NCBI RefSeq assembly: GCF_037055275.1
Contig: NZ_CP146343.1
Coordinates: 4,126,501 to 4,190,500, forward strand
DNA: 64,000 bases
From: Pseudomonas sp. ML2-2023-3
GTDB lineage: Bacteria > Pseudomonadota > Gammaproteobacteria > Pseudomonadales > Pseudomonadaceae
Reading direction: 5' to 3'
Part shown: positions 30,545 to 39,672 of the stretch, piece by piece
How positions within the stretch are numbered: position 1 is the first letter of the stretch
Layout: every line of letters begins with the position of its first letter
Made by a program: the position numbers and the translations under genes
The notes under the pieces: model-generated
Database searches by the model: none
What the model saw: only the letters and a program-made list of their open reading frames with translations
Told to the model about the DNA's origin: nothing

Positions 30545-31036
30545 ATGTTCAAAGGATTAGCCGGTCACCTCAAAGATAAAAACGTCCACTCGATCAACGC
30601 CCTGCCGTCCAACAACATTGAACTGTTCGACTGCTATACCGGTTTGATCCTGGGCCATCTTTACCGCAACTTCCCCTTGCCGATCACCCTCACTGCAGAG
30701 AGCTTTATCGATTACAAAACCCTGGGCGACCGCGACCGCGAAGCACTGGAAAAGGAAGAAAACCTGTTCCTGGCCACCGTCAAATGGCTGGCCGATATCG
30801 GCTACATCCACTTCGACGGCATGTCCGGCGTGGCGTTTTACGAAGTCGTACTGACCAACAGCGGGCTACTGATCTTGCGCGCCTACCCTGAAGGCACCGA
30901 CTGCGCCCCGACCCTTGGCGAGAAACTGGCGCAGTGCATCAAGGACGAAAACACCGCTGACCTCAGAGCACTGGTGACGCAAGCGCTCAGCTTGGGAGTG
31001 CGGATGATCAGCCCGATGAGTCGGTCGGGGATTTAA
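30545..31036 (+). CDS. conserved hypothetical protein, 163 aa
   Basis: Soluble acidic protein, no signal peptide or membrane helices. The ATG at 30545 follows GAGG; the 23 upstream in-frame codons look non-coding. Conserved-looking core NNIELFDCYTGLILGHLYRNFPLPITLTAESF and later FYEVVLTNSGLLILR suggest a winged-helix-like fold, which is only an impression. Divergent from the ABC importer. Function not recognised. Confidence 0.7.
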   Translation: MFKGLAGHLKDKNVHSINALPSNNIELFDCYTGLILGHLYRNFPLPITLTAESFIDYKTLGDRDREALEKEENLFLATVKWLADIGYIHFDGMSGVAFYEVVLTNSGLLILRAYPEGTDCAPTLGEKLAQCIKDENTADLRALVTQALSLGVRMISPMSRSGI

Positions 31037-31099
31037 GCCAGATTTGACGAGTACTTGGCCACAAGGGGTAGTGGCCAAGCACTCGTAGACCGCCGTTAA

Positions 31100-31993
31100 T
31101 CATCCATTCACCACCCTGCGCCCTCCCACTCGCCACCCCAATTGAATCCCGGCAGCAGCGACCAGAATCGCGCCAACCCCGATCCATTGCAGAAGTTCCA
31201 GGCGATGGCCAAAGGCAAACCAGTCCACAAATATCGCGGCGATGGGGTAGATAAAGCTCAGGGCTCCGATCAATGCCGTGGGCAATTTCTGGATTGCGCC
31301 GTAGAGAAGTACGTACATAAGACCGGTGTGGACGACGCCCAGCGTCAGCAATGTGCTCCAGGCCTGTGTGCCCGTGGGTAGTTCCGTGAAGTTGGTCATC
31401 GGTGCCAGCAGCAGAACTCCGGTGCTGACCTGGATCAATGCGATCAGGTGCGGGGGCACGCCTCGCAGACGCTTGATGATCAATACGGCCACGGCATACA
31501 TCAGCGCCGCACTCAACGCCAGGGCAATCCCCAGCAAATATTGCGTTCCGCTCTCCCCTTGCCCGTGATGGGCGCTGACGATGGCCAGCATTCCTGCGAA
31601 AGACACCCCAAGCCAGGCCAGTTTTTGCAGGGTGATTTTTTCGCCGAGAAACAACGCCGCCAGGCCAAGCAAAATGAACGGCTGGACGTTGTAGACAGCA
31701 GTGCCAATGGCGATGGAGGCCCGTGAGTAGGAGGCAAACAACAGCACCCAATTGGCGACGATGGCTACCCCGCTCAACACAATCAGTAGAAAACTATGAC
31801 GATTCAATATGCCGGGACGCAGGAAACCCATCAGCGCACAAATCACCAGCAACGTTGCCGCACCGAATACACAGCGCCAGAACACGACGTCCAGTACCGC
31901 CTGCCCGGAGAGCAGGACCAGCCAGCCGATGGTGCCGGAAATCAGCATGGCAGCGACCATCTCCAGCGAACCGCGCTGCGTTGTTTTGTCCAT
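31100..31993 (-). CDS. EamA-family DMT transporter
   Basis: Drug/metabolite-superfamily exporter of 297 aa with ten hydrophobic segments in two EamA repeats (about 10-140 and 155-285). AAGGAGG before ATG 31993. Divergent from an Lrp-family regulator with a strong palindrome between them, which suggests export of an amino acid or derivative under its control. Cargo cannot be assigned. Confidence 0.9.
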   Translation of the reverse strand: MDKTTQRGSLEMVAAMLISGTIGWLVLLSGQAVLDVVFWRCVFGAATLLVICALMGFLRPGILNRHSFLLIVLSGVAIVANWVLLFASYSRASIAIGTAVYNVQPFILLGLAALFLGEKITLQKLAWLGVSFAGMLAIVSAHHGQGESGTQYLLGIALALSAALMYAVAVLIIKRLRGVPPHLIALIQVSTGVLLLAPMTNFTELPTGTQAWSTLLTLGVVHTGLMYVLLYGAIQKLPTALIGALSFIYPIAAIFVDWFAFGHRLELLQWIGVGAILVAAAGIQLGWRVGGRRVVNG

Positions 31994-32058
31994 GTTTGCC
32001 TCCTTCAAAGTAGGAAACCAGTATGGCAATCTCGACGCACGCAGCTCCATAATCCAGA

Positions 32059-32084
32059 AAAGGCAAATCAACCTATTTGCCTTT
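32059..32084. promoter_or_regulatory. palindromic operator between EamA and Lrp genes
   Basis: Perfect 10-base arms AAAGGCAAAT / ATTTGCCTTT around six bases, centred in the 132-base divergent gap. Best candidate binding site of the adjacent Lrp-type regulator. Confidence 0.65.
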
Positions 32085-32125
32085 AGTGTTGAGGCATTCT
32101 GCTGGTTTTGCCTAAGGAGCAAAAA

Positions 32126-32563
32126 ATGAACGACGAGATAGATCAGCTATTGATCAGCGCCTTGATGGAAGACTCCCGCTGCTCCCTTAAAACCCTTGCC
32201 AGCATCAGCGGCCTGTCGTCACCCAGTGTTGCGCAGCGAATACACAAGCTGGAGGAGCGCAAAGTCATCACCGGTTATACCGTGAACGTTGATCCCAAGG
32301 CCTTCGGCTATCAGCTCCAGGCCATCATCCGCATTCGACCGCTACCCGGCCAGTTGCAGGAGGTGGAGCGCCAGATCCAGAACACCCCTCAGTTCACTGA
32401 ATGCGACAAGGTCACGGGGGATGACTGTTTTATCGCTCGTTTGCATGTGCGTTCAATCGAGCAGTTGGACAGCCTGCTCGATGGCCTGAATGCCTATGCC
32501 GAAACCAATACGTCAATTATCAAGAAAAGCCCGGTCAAGCGCCGCTTGCCGCCCATGGCGTGA
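32126..32563 (+). CDS. Lrp/AsnC-family regulator
   Basis: Regulator of 145 aa. HTH at residues about 5-50 (CSLKTLASISGLSSPSVAQRIHKLEER), then the RAM domain with VTGDDCFIARLHVRSIEQLD. AAGGAG precedes ATG 32126. Divergent from the EamA exporter it probably controls in response to an amino acid. Confidence 0.9.
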   Translation: MNDEIDQLLISALMEDSRCSLKTLASISGLSSPSVAQRIHKLEERKVITGYTVNVDPKAFGYQLQAIIRIRPLPGQLQEVERQIQNTPQFTECDKVTGDDCFIARLHVRSIEQLDSLLDGLNAYAETNTSIIKKSPVKRRLPPMA

Positions 32564-32589
32564 ACTTCCCGGTTGAGGCCCTGCCCGCC

Positions 32590-33936
32590 CTAAGCATGGG
32601 CTTGAACCACCCATTTCACTTTGGCCAGGCCCTCTCGCAGTGAATTCATGTCCACCGAGCCCAGCGCCAGCCGAATCGCATGGGGCACATGAGCTGAGGT
32701 GGCAAACGGCTGGGCGGTTGAGACCGATACTTGCTCACGCAGCAACGCCGCAACCACCTGATCCGCCCTGGCGTCCTCCGACAGGGGTAGCCAGACAAAG
32801 TAGGAAGATGGATGACGAACTGTATGCAGCCCGGCCAGTAGTTCATCAGCGATAAGTTGCCTTGCTTGTGCGTCCTTGCGCTTTTGCGCCTCCAGGCGGC
32901 TTACGGTGCCATCGTCAAGCCAGGCGCTGGTGATTGCGGTCATCACGCCGGGGGCGTTCCAGGCGGTCACCCTGATGATTCGCTCCAGTACACCGACTTT
33001 TTTTGCGGGTGCAACGATAAATCCAACCCGCAGGCCCGCCGCCACACTTTTGGAAAACCCGGAAACGTAGACCGTCCTTTCAGGTGCCAGCTCGGCCAGG
33101 GGCGTAGGTGGGTTTTCGACTAAAAAAGCGTAGGCAGCGTCTTCAATGATATGCAGATCATGCTTGCGGGCGATCGCTACCAACTGCTCGCGCTGCTCAA
33201 GGTCCATCACCCAGCCCAACGGGTTATGCAAGGTGGGCATGCTGTAGATCGCACGCACCGAGCGGCTGCGGCAGAGCTTTGCAAGGGCATCCAGATCGGG
33301 CCCGTTTTCTGTTGTCGGTATCGGCAGTATTTCAAGATGCAGGGCAAGGGCCAGAGCCTTGAAACCCGGGTAAGTCAACCCGTCGACTGCGATGACATCC
33401 CCAGGTTGTAGCAAGGCCATCAGGACGACGGTCAATCCGTGTTGTGCGCCATTGACGATCAGCACCTGTTCGGCAGGCACGTTCAGCCCGCTCATGGCCA
33501 GATGCCGCGCCACCGACGCCCGCTCATGCAGACGCCCGCCATGGGGCTGGTAGCGCAGCAGCGACTCAAGATCACCGGATAACGCAAGCTGACGCAACGC
33601 GGTGCGCAGCATATCGGCCTGGCCCGGCAATGAGGGGTAGTTGTAGTTGAGGTCCAGCATCCCGGCAGTCACATCGGGCTGGTCAATGCCGTGGCCAGGT
33701 GGCAGCGAGGTTTCCCTGACGAACGTGCCACGCCCGGTTTCGCCACTGACCAGCCCCATGGCCTCAAGCTCGGCATACACCCGGCTGGCCGTAACCAGCG
33801 CAAGGCCTTCGCTGGCCGCCAACTGGCGGTGCATAGGCAGCCGCGTGCCTGGAGGCAAACGCCCTGAGCGAATATCAACTGCAAACGCGTCGACCAGCGA
33901 CTTGTACCGGGATCGAGACATCGAACTTGTATCCAT
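32590..33936 (-). CDS. MocR-type regulator (GntR HTH fused to aminotransferase domain)
   Basis: PLP-dependent transcription factor, 448 aa from ATG 33936. Residues about 8-75 are a GntR winged helix (RLPMHRQLAASEGLALVTASRVYAELEAMGLV). The rest is a fold-type-I aminotransferase domain with the PLP-Lys in VYVSGFSKSVAAGLRVG. The start is uncertain: ATGs at 33966, 33936 and 33921 are in frame without a good ribosome site. A palindrome overlaps this start, pointing to autorepression and control of the divergent DMT exporter. Confidence 0.88.
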   Translation of the reverse strand: MDTSSMSRSRYKSLVDAFAVDIRSGRLPPGTRLPMHRQLAASEGLALVTASRVYAELEAMGLVSGETGRGTFVRETSLPPGHGIDQPDVTAGMLDLNYNYPSLPGQADMLRTALRQLALSGDLESLLRYQPHGGRLHERASVARHLAMSGLNVPAEQVLIVNGAQHGLTVVLMALLQPGDVIAVDGLTYPGFKALALALHLEILPIPTTENGPDLDALAKLCRSRSVRAIYSMPTLHNPLGWVMDLEQREQLVAIARKHDLHIIEDAAYAFLVENPPTPLAELAPERTVYVSGFSKSVAAGLRVGFIVAPAKKVGVLERIIRVTAWNAPGVMTAITSAWLDDGTVSRLEAQKRKDAQARQLIADELLAGLHTVRHPSSYFVWLPLSEDARADQVVAALLREQVSVSTAQPFATSAHVPHAIRLALGSVDMNSLREGLAKVKWVVQAHA

Positions 33937-33956
33937 GACAATATTTTGATTGTCAT
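33935..33956. promoter_or_regulatory. palindromic operator between MocR and DMT genes
   Basis: Perfect 8-base arms ATGACAAT / ATTGTCAT with a six-base spacer, overlapping the likely start codon of the MocR gene. Probable binding site of that regulator. Confidence 0.65.
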
Positions 33957-34018
33957 TAATCATCAGCCCTAGGATGTGCTGCATGCAATCCCGCGATTAG
34001 CCGTGAGCGTGAGACTCG

Positions 34019-34915
34019 ATGGAACGTACCTCCAAGCTGCAAAACCCCAGTGCTGAAAAAAACCTGAGCGGCTGGATCAACGGGTTTATTGGCGTGGTCA
34101 TTTTCAGCGCTTCACTGCCCGCGACCAAGGTGGCTGTGCAGGCGTTTGATCCGGTGTTTCTGACCCTGGCCCGCGCCAGCATTGCCGGTGTGATTGCGTT
34201 GGCCATGCTGGGGTTGCTCAAGGCACGGCGGCCGCAACGAAGCCATCTGGTCCCGCTGTTACTCGTGGCAACCGGTGTTGTCGTCGGATTTCCCTTGTTG
34301 ACCGCACTGGCTTTGCAGCATGTGACGTCGGCCCACACCATTGTTTTTCTCGGCCTGCTGCCTCTCTCCACGGCAGCCTTCGCCGTCGTCCGTGGCGGGG
34401 AGAGTCCAAGGCCTGCGTTCTGGGTTTTTTCCATCCTGGGCAGTGCGTTCGTGGTGGCTTATGCCCTGTCCCAGGGCCTGACAGCGGCTCCTGAAGGCGA
34501 CATCCTGATGCTCCTGGCCGTCCTGATCTGTGGCCTAGGTTATGCCGAAGGCGCAAAACTGTCCCCCACGCTGGGCGGCTGGCAGGTGATTTCATGGGCG
34601 CTGGTGCTATCGCTGCCCATCATGGCTCCACTGGCATGGCTGTGCGCCCCGTCTTCATTTGCCGGCATCAGCCCCCCGGCCTGGTTTGGCCTGGCTTACA
34701 TTTCGGTATTCAGCATGCTGATCGGCTTCATATTCTGGTACCGCGGACTGGCCCAGGGCGGGATCGCAGCGGTTGGGCAACTACAGCTCCTGCAGCCTTT
34801 TTTCGGGTTGGCACTGGCGGCCACGTTGCTGCACGAAAGCGTCAGCATGGGCATGTTTGGCGTCACCGCGGCGGTGATTCTGTGCGTGGCAGGTGCCAAA
34901 AAGTTTGCCCGGTAG
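34019..34915 (+). CDS. EamA-family DMT transporter
   Basis: Second DMT exporter of the region, 298 aa, ten hydrophobic segments in two repeats (ASLPATKVAVQAFDPVFLTLARA in the first, LIGFIFWYRGLAQGGIAAVGQLQLLQPFFG in the second). Divergent from the MocR regulator, 82 bases apart. MocR-exporter pairs are common and suggest inducible efflux of an amino-acid-like compound. Confidence 0.9.
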   Translation: MERTSKLQNPSAEKNLSGWINGFIGVVIFSASLPATKVAVQAFDPVFLTLARASIAGVIALAMLGLLKARRPQRSHLVPLLLVATGVVVGFPLLTALALQHVTSAHTIVFLGLLPLSTAAFAVVRGGESPRPAFWVFSILGSAFVVAYALSQGLTAAPEGDILMLLAVLICGLGYAEGAKLSPTLGGWQVISWALVLSLPIMAPLAWLCAPSSFAGISPPAWFGLAYISVFSMLIGFIFWYRGLAQGGIAAVGQLQLLQPFFGLALAATLLHESVSMGMFGVTAAVILCVAGAKKFAR

Positions 34916-35041
34916 CCTGTAGCACACGGCGTTAATCCGCGGATCAGTCGGTGCTGACTATGCCGATGACACTTTTGGAGCGAATCACATCAACCGCTGC
35001 CTCGATAATCACGACTAACTGATGACAGGTCGAGGTTCAGC

Positions 35042-36379
35042 ATGACGAGCGTATCCACAGAGCAGGTCAGCCCGAAAACGCTGAGAAAAGTAATCGCCGC
35101 CGCCACCATCGGTAATTTCGTCGAATGGTTCGACTTCGCCGTGTATGGCTTTCTGGCCACCACCATCGCCCAGCAGTTTTTCCCCAGTGGCGATACCAGT
35201 GCCGCGCTGCTCAAGACGTTTGCGGTGTTTGCCGTGGCCTTCGCATTCAGGCCACTGGGAGGGATTTTCTTCGGCATGCTGGGTGACAGAATCGGGCGCA
35301 AACGCACACTCGCCATGACAATTCTGCTGATGGCCGGTGCTACGACCTTGATCGGAGTGCTGCCCACTTATGCCGCTATCGGGGTTGCAGCGCCGATTCT
35401 TCTGACCCTGATCCGTTGCGCCCAAGGGTTTTCTGCCGGGGGCGAATATGCGGGAGCCTGTGCCTACCTGATGGAGCACGCGCCCAACGATAAAAGGGCC
35501 TGGTACGGCAGCTTTCTTCCCGTGTCGACATTTTCCGCTTTTGCCGCCGCGGCCGTGGTGGCCTACGCACTTGAGGCTTCATTATCGGCCGAGGCCATGG
35601 GCAGCTGGGGCTGGCGCCTGCCGTTCCTGATTGCCGCCCCCCTGGGCCTGGTGGGGCTTTACATGCGCTGGAGGCTGGACGAAACACCGGCGTTCCAGGC
35701 GGTGACCGAGGAACATGAGATTGCCCACTCCCCTCTCAAGGAAACCTTGCGCAACCATGGCTCGGCCATCTGCTGCCTGGGGGCCTTTGTGTCGCTGACG
35801 GCGCTGTCTTTTTACATGTTCACCACCTACTTCGCGACCTACCTGCAAGTGGCAGGAGGGTTGAGTCGCGCCACCGCCTTGCTGGTGTCGCTGATAGCGC
35901 TGATCTTCGCCGCTGCAATATGCCCGCTGGCCGGGCTCTATTCGGACCGGGTCGGGCGTCGGGCTACAGTGGTGACGGCATGCGTGCTGCTGATCGTCGC
36001 GGTGTACCCGTCGTTCATGATGGCCAGCTCCGGAGGGTTCACAGCGTCCATCATCGGCGTGATGCTCCTGGCCATAGGTGCGGTGTTGTGTGGCGTGGTC
36101 ACCGCCGCGTTGCTCTCGGAAACCTTCCCGACACGCACTCGCTACACCGCGTCGGCAATCACCTACAACATGGCCTATACCCTCTTCGGTGGCACGGCTC
36201 CGCTGGTAGCTACATGGCTGATCAGCTCCACGGGCAGCAATCTGTCGCCTGCGTTTTACCTGATGGCAGTGGCACTGCTGGCTCTGACTGGCGGCCTGGC
36301 ATTACCCGAGACCTCGCGGATTTCACTGCATGATGTTGCCACGCCGGAAAAAGGGAGCGCGGCGGCGGCAACGGTCTGA
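35042..36379 (+). CDS. MFS metabolite:H+ symporter (ProP/MHS type)
   Basis: Twelve-helix major facilitator of 445 aa. Start GNFVEWFDFAVYGFLA and the loop GMLGDRIGRKRTL are hallmarks of the metabolite:H+ symporter subfamily (proline/betaine, citrate, ketoglutarate, shikimate carriers). The substrate cannot be told. A loose purine-rich stretch (GGTCGAGGTTCAGC) precedes ATG 35042. Stands alone between the DMT gene and the convergent YkvI-like gene. Confidence 0.88.
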   Translation: MTSVSTEQVSPKTLRKVIAAATIGNFVEWFDFAVYGFLATTIAQQFFPSGDTSAALLKTFAVFAVAFAFRPLGGIFFGMLGDRIGRKRTLAMTILLMAGATTLIGVLPTYAAIGVAAPILLTLIRCAQGFSAGGEYAGACAYLMEHAPNDKRAWYGSFLPVSTFSAFAAAAVVAYALEASLSAEAMGSWGWRLPFLIAAPLGLVGLYMRWRLDETPAFQAVTEEHEIAHSPLKETLRNHGSAICCLGAFVSLTALSFYMFTTYFATYLQVAGGLSRATALLVSLIALIFAAAICPLAGLYSDRVGRRATVVTACVLLIVAVYPSFMMASSGGFTASIIGVMLLAIGAVLCGVVTAALLSETFPTRTRYTASAITYNMAYTLFGGTAPLVATWLISSTGSNLSPAFYLMAVALLALTGGLALPETSRISLHDVATPEKGSAAAATV

Positions 36380-36440
36380 AGGATTGGAAGAACAGGACTG
36401 AGAAGGGATGGCGCCGAACCAGGGCTCGGCGCCAGCAAGA

Positions 36441-37529
36441 TCAGGACACGGCGTCCAGGGCGGCTTTTTGCGCCTTGGCAATGGAACGACCACGCACCCA
36501 GTTGAAACAAATGGCGAGGATCAGGGCGAAACCGACGTAGCCCAGCAGCGGGTAGACAGTGCCTACCAGCTTGCTGAAGCCGCCCAGGCTCAGGCCCAGC
36601 CCCACGCACACCGTCACTGCACTGATCATTTTGAAGCGACTCGTTTCAGGCTTGGAGAAACGTGCGCTGAACGCAAAGAACATCCCCACCGCCGTGCTGT
36701 AGACCATACACACCAGCGCCACCGACATCACCACCGAAAGGATTGGCGAGATGCGCCCCGCCAGTGCCAGGGATGGCATTTCAATGCCCTGCAACTGGTT
36801 GATGTTGGCAAACAGGCCGATATTCAACAGCAGGATCAGCGCGCCCAACCCCAGGCCGCCGAGTACGCCGCCGAGTGCAGCAGCCTTGGGCTGCTTGGTC
36901 ATGCCGCCAATCACAGCCAGCATCGGGAAGCCAACGGCAATATTGAACGATGCGTACAACAATGCGCCGACAAACCAGTTACCAGTGACCGTCTCGTTGT
37001 TTTCGCGGGCCACTGCATCGAGGGTCTCGATCGGGGCGTTGTAGCTGAAAATCGAGTAGGTGGTGATGATCAACACCATCGCCAGCAGGAAAGGCATCAC
37101 CGCGCTGATCAAATCAATGATTCGTTTGACGTTCATGCACAGGGTAGCGATCACCAGTACAGCCATCAGTGCACCGCCAAACAATGGAGACAGGTCGTAT
37201 TGCTGGGCAAAGATCGAACCGCTACCCGCCAGCATCACCACTCCGACGCCGTACAGGAAGAAGGACAGCACGACATCAACAACCCACCCCAGACGTGCTC
37301 CGAACAGGATGTAAAGAACTTCCTTGTGGGAGTTCGCTTGCATCTTCGAACTCAATCGAGCGATCTGCATACCGAGGAATGCGAACATCAAACCGCTCAC
37401 CAGAGTGCCTACGATGCCTATCAACCCATAGCCGGTGAAAAACTGTAGCACCTCCTGCCCGGAAGCGAAGCCACCGCCAATGACGACAGACATGTATGCA
37501 AGAGCAATCTGGACCGACTGTTTATTCAT
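36441..37529 (-). CDS. YkvI-like membrane transporter
   Basis: Integral membrane protein of 362 aa with about ten helices. The N-terminal SVVIGGGFASGQEVLQFFTGYG is characteristic of the YkvI family, distantly related to LeuT-fold amino-acid transporters. Substrate unknown. Its leader contains an inverted repeat that could mask the start region, and an unusually long AT-rich region precedes it. Confidence 0.85.
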   Translation of the reverse strand: MNKQSVQIALAYMSVVIGGGFASGQEVLQFFTGYGLIGIVGTLVSGLMFAFLGMQIARLSSKMQANSHKEVLYILFGARLGWVVDVVLSFFLYGVGVVMLAGSGSIFAQQYDLSPLFGGALMAVLVIATLCMNVKRIIDLISAVMPFLLAMVLIITTYSIFSYNAPIETLDAVARENNETVTGNWFVGALLYASFNIAVGFPMLAVIGGMTKQPKAAALGGVLGGLGLGALILLLNIGLFANINQLQGIEMPSLALAGRISPILSVVMSVALVCMVYSTAVGMFFAFSARFSKPETSRFKMISAVTVCVGLGLSLGGFSKLVGTVYPLLGYVGFALILAICFNWVRGRSIAKAQKAALDAVS

Positions 37530-38052
37530 TACACTTTTCTCATTCTTAGACTTATTAGGTGCACGGGAAAAGTGAGGCCATTAATGCCCTATCCTTTCCG
37601 CAGAGCGACTATCTCCATGGCAGCTCAAAAAAACATCGTGCTTTTTCGAACGGTGCAGGTACGCAGACGCCGAGCGCAGTATAGGAAGTGTTGAGCAGTT
37701 ATTTTCACCATATAAATCACAAAATACGGAGAAAAATCCGTAAAAACCATTTATCTACAGCAAATAAAAACAGAACATGGCGAAAATAACCGCAAAAACA
37801 CTCGAAACATTATGAAACAAGTATGTTTTTACAAATCAAACACTTAGCCAATTTCGACAAAAAACCCAAGCGCGCACTCTCGCAGCGCAAGGCCTGAAGC
37901 CTGCCATCCCTCGAATCAGGCCAGGTGCAAAAATACGCGTCATTTACTGAGCGTTCCTTGCAAAAATAACTGACAATTGCCGTTACAGAACACCGCTCCA
38001 TAGCGTCCATCAACGCCCGTGTGGAACAGCACTTACACGCCGAGTAGAAGAC
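37530..38052. other. AT-rich 523-base intergenic region
   Basis: Between divergent ykvI-like and DUF2986 genes. It contains CACTTTTC / GAAAAGTG arms (37532-37539, 37567-37574) immediately before the ykvI-like start, and a hairpin TACGGA-N6-TCCGTA at 37725-37742. Short frames here look non-coding. Probably long leaders and promoters; no known riboswitch recognised. Confidence 0.5.
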
Positions 38053-38214
38053 ATGAACCGTCGCAAGAAAATAACGCAGCTATTGAAGGCTCACGCCAAG
38101 AAAGCCAGTGCCAAGCTGGCACCGAAAAACAAGGTCAAGTACATCAGCAAAGCTGACCGGCTGAAGCTGGCTGCCGAGACCAGCCAGGACCCGATCACCT
38201 CATCCGAGAGCTGA
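38053..38214 (+). CDS. DUF2986-like small basic protein, 53 aa
   Basis: Very basic small protein (MNRRKKITQLLKAHAKKASA) followed by KYISKADRLKLA, matching the short DUF2986 family as I recall it. GAGTAGAAG upstream of the ATG serves as a modest ribosome site. Lys/Arg density suggests nucleic-acid association, but the function is unknown. Confidence 0.65.
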   Translation: MNRRKKITQLLKAHAKKASAKLAPKNKVKYISKADRLKLAAETSQDPITSSES

Positions 38215-38253
38215 CGGATTTCAAACGCTGATTCAGCCAAGCGCCCATAGGGA

Positions 38254-39247
38254 TCAGTTGCGCCAATGAATCAAGCGCTGCAGCCAGGATGAATTGACAG
38301 AGAAAGCATCACGCAATTGCTTGGCAGTGATCGTTCGATCTGCCACATCGAAAGCCAGCGCCGTTCGCAGGGCTGACCAGCAGTGTTTCGGCATGTTCTC
38401 AGGCGCTTGCAGCTCGCGCTCCAGATGCTGATTGCGGGCGTGATTCGAGGACACTCGGCGAAAAGGGTGCTTGCCCTGCGCCAGCTCGTAGATCACGCAG
38501 GCCACGCCGTACACATCGGCACTGGCCGACAGCGCTTGGCCATCAAGCAGTTCCGGGGCCGCATAGCCCGGCGTCCAGCCATTGAAGCGCTCGCGGCTCA
38601 AGTGCGGCAGACCGTGCAGGATGCCCTTCTGCGCCTGGCCGAGTCCGAAGTCAAACAGCCGCACGCCTTCTTCGCTGAGCATCACGTTGCTCGGCTTCAT
38701 ATCACCATGCAGCACGCCGCGGGCATGGGAGTAGGCCAATGCATCGAGCAACGGCAGCACGATGTCGTGCAACTCCTTCCACGGCAGGCCCAGGGGGCGA
38801 TCGCAGAGCAAGTTATCCAGGGTCAGGCCATGCATGAACTCCATGGTGACAAATGCTCGTTGGCAGTCCGTGTCCACTTCAAAGGTGTACAAACGCAGTA
38901 CGTTGTCGTGGCGCAGGCACCGGGTCAGGGCGAACTCGTTGTAGAGCAGCGCGCTGGCGTCCGGCGACTCGGCAAATTCTTCGCTGAGCACTTTCAGCGC
39001 GACGTAAGGGTCGGGATCGCCGAACTGTTCTCTCAGCAAGTCCCGTGCACGGCAAACAGCACCCATACCGCCAGCACCGAGCAGACGCTCGATGCGGTAA
39101 CGGCCTGCCAGCACCTCGGGTAGTTCACCGGTACTGGTCTTGATTGGCGTCAGCGCTGTACGATTTAGCAAACGCAAAGCAGGTCAGGCTGCTGCCCTGC
39201 TCTTCGCTCTCCAGCAGGTCGCTGATCGGTTGCATGTGTTCAGTCAT
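38254..39247 (-). pseudogene. frameshifted Stk1-like serine/threonine kinase (T6SS-associated)
   Basis: The kinase domain is complete in one 307-codon frame (TTG 39177 to 38254): glycine loop LGAGGMGAV, Lys in YVALKVL, catalytic HGDMKPSNVM, DFG and APE. The natural N-terminus is in another frame: ATG 39247, overlapping the Stp1-like stop, runs through SDLLESEEQGSS and SADANQDQYR to a TGA at 39127-39125. Deleting one G there would join it to ELPEVLAGRYRIERLL. Stk1 with Stp1 regulates type VI secretion in pseudomonads by threonine phosphorylation. Sequencing error is possible, but the truncated phosphatase next door supports real decay. Confidence 0.75.
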
Positions 39248-39507
39248 TGGCGGATCACTACAGCTGTCAGGTTGTCCCGAGCCGAGCCCCGCAATGCGCC
39301 GTCAAACAATCGTTCCAGCGCAACATGCGGGGCGGTGAGGCTCAAGGCATTGCCGAGTGCATCGCTACCGAGCCCTTGATACAACCCATCGCTGCAGAGC
39401 AAAAACGCATCGCCGGGATACACCTCCAGTTCCAGCACATCCAGGATCAGTTGCTCGGCAGCGCCTACAGCGCGGGTCAGAGCATGAGCTGCCGGATGGT
39501 CCTTGGC
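39244..39507 (-). pseudogene. 5'-truncated Stp1-like PP2C phosphatase fragment
   Basis: About 87 codons of a PP2C C-terminus: AKDHPAAHALTRAVGAAEQL, then GDAFLLCSDGLYQGL and the metal-binding SARDNLTAVVIRQ. Homology stops at 39507, where an in-frame TAG and unrelated sequence begin; at least half the catalytic domain is missing. Its stop overlaps the ancestral kinase start (ATGA). Remnant of a T6SS regulatory pair. Confidence 0.75.
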
Positions 39508-39672
39508 CTACTTTAACGCGGGCATCATGTCCTCGATCCTCTGGAAGCCGGGGTGCAGCACCATCAACGACCACGGTTGTGCCGTAGCGCTGAAGGCAAC
39601 CGACGGTCTGCCCTCCCGTGGCCCATTCTTGCGGTAGGTGATGGATAATGCCCACCACAAAATGGTCCTCAG
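39508..39672 (-). pseudogene. C-terminal fragment of an unidentified protein fused to the Stp1 remnant
   Basis: An open frame of 54 codons bounded by stops, ending PSVAFSATAQPWSLMVLHPG then FQRIEDMMPALK-stop exactly where phosphatase homology begins. It looks like a genuine protein C-terminus, suggesting a deletion joined two genes here. I do not recognise the family, and the fragment overlaps the opposite-strand frame from 39638. Confidence 0.35.

Noticed and set aside
37810..38013. 67-codon minus-strand frame in the AT-rich gap.
   Set aside because: No ribosome site and no recognisable protein features.
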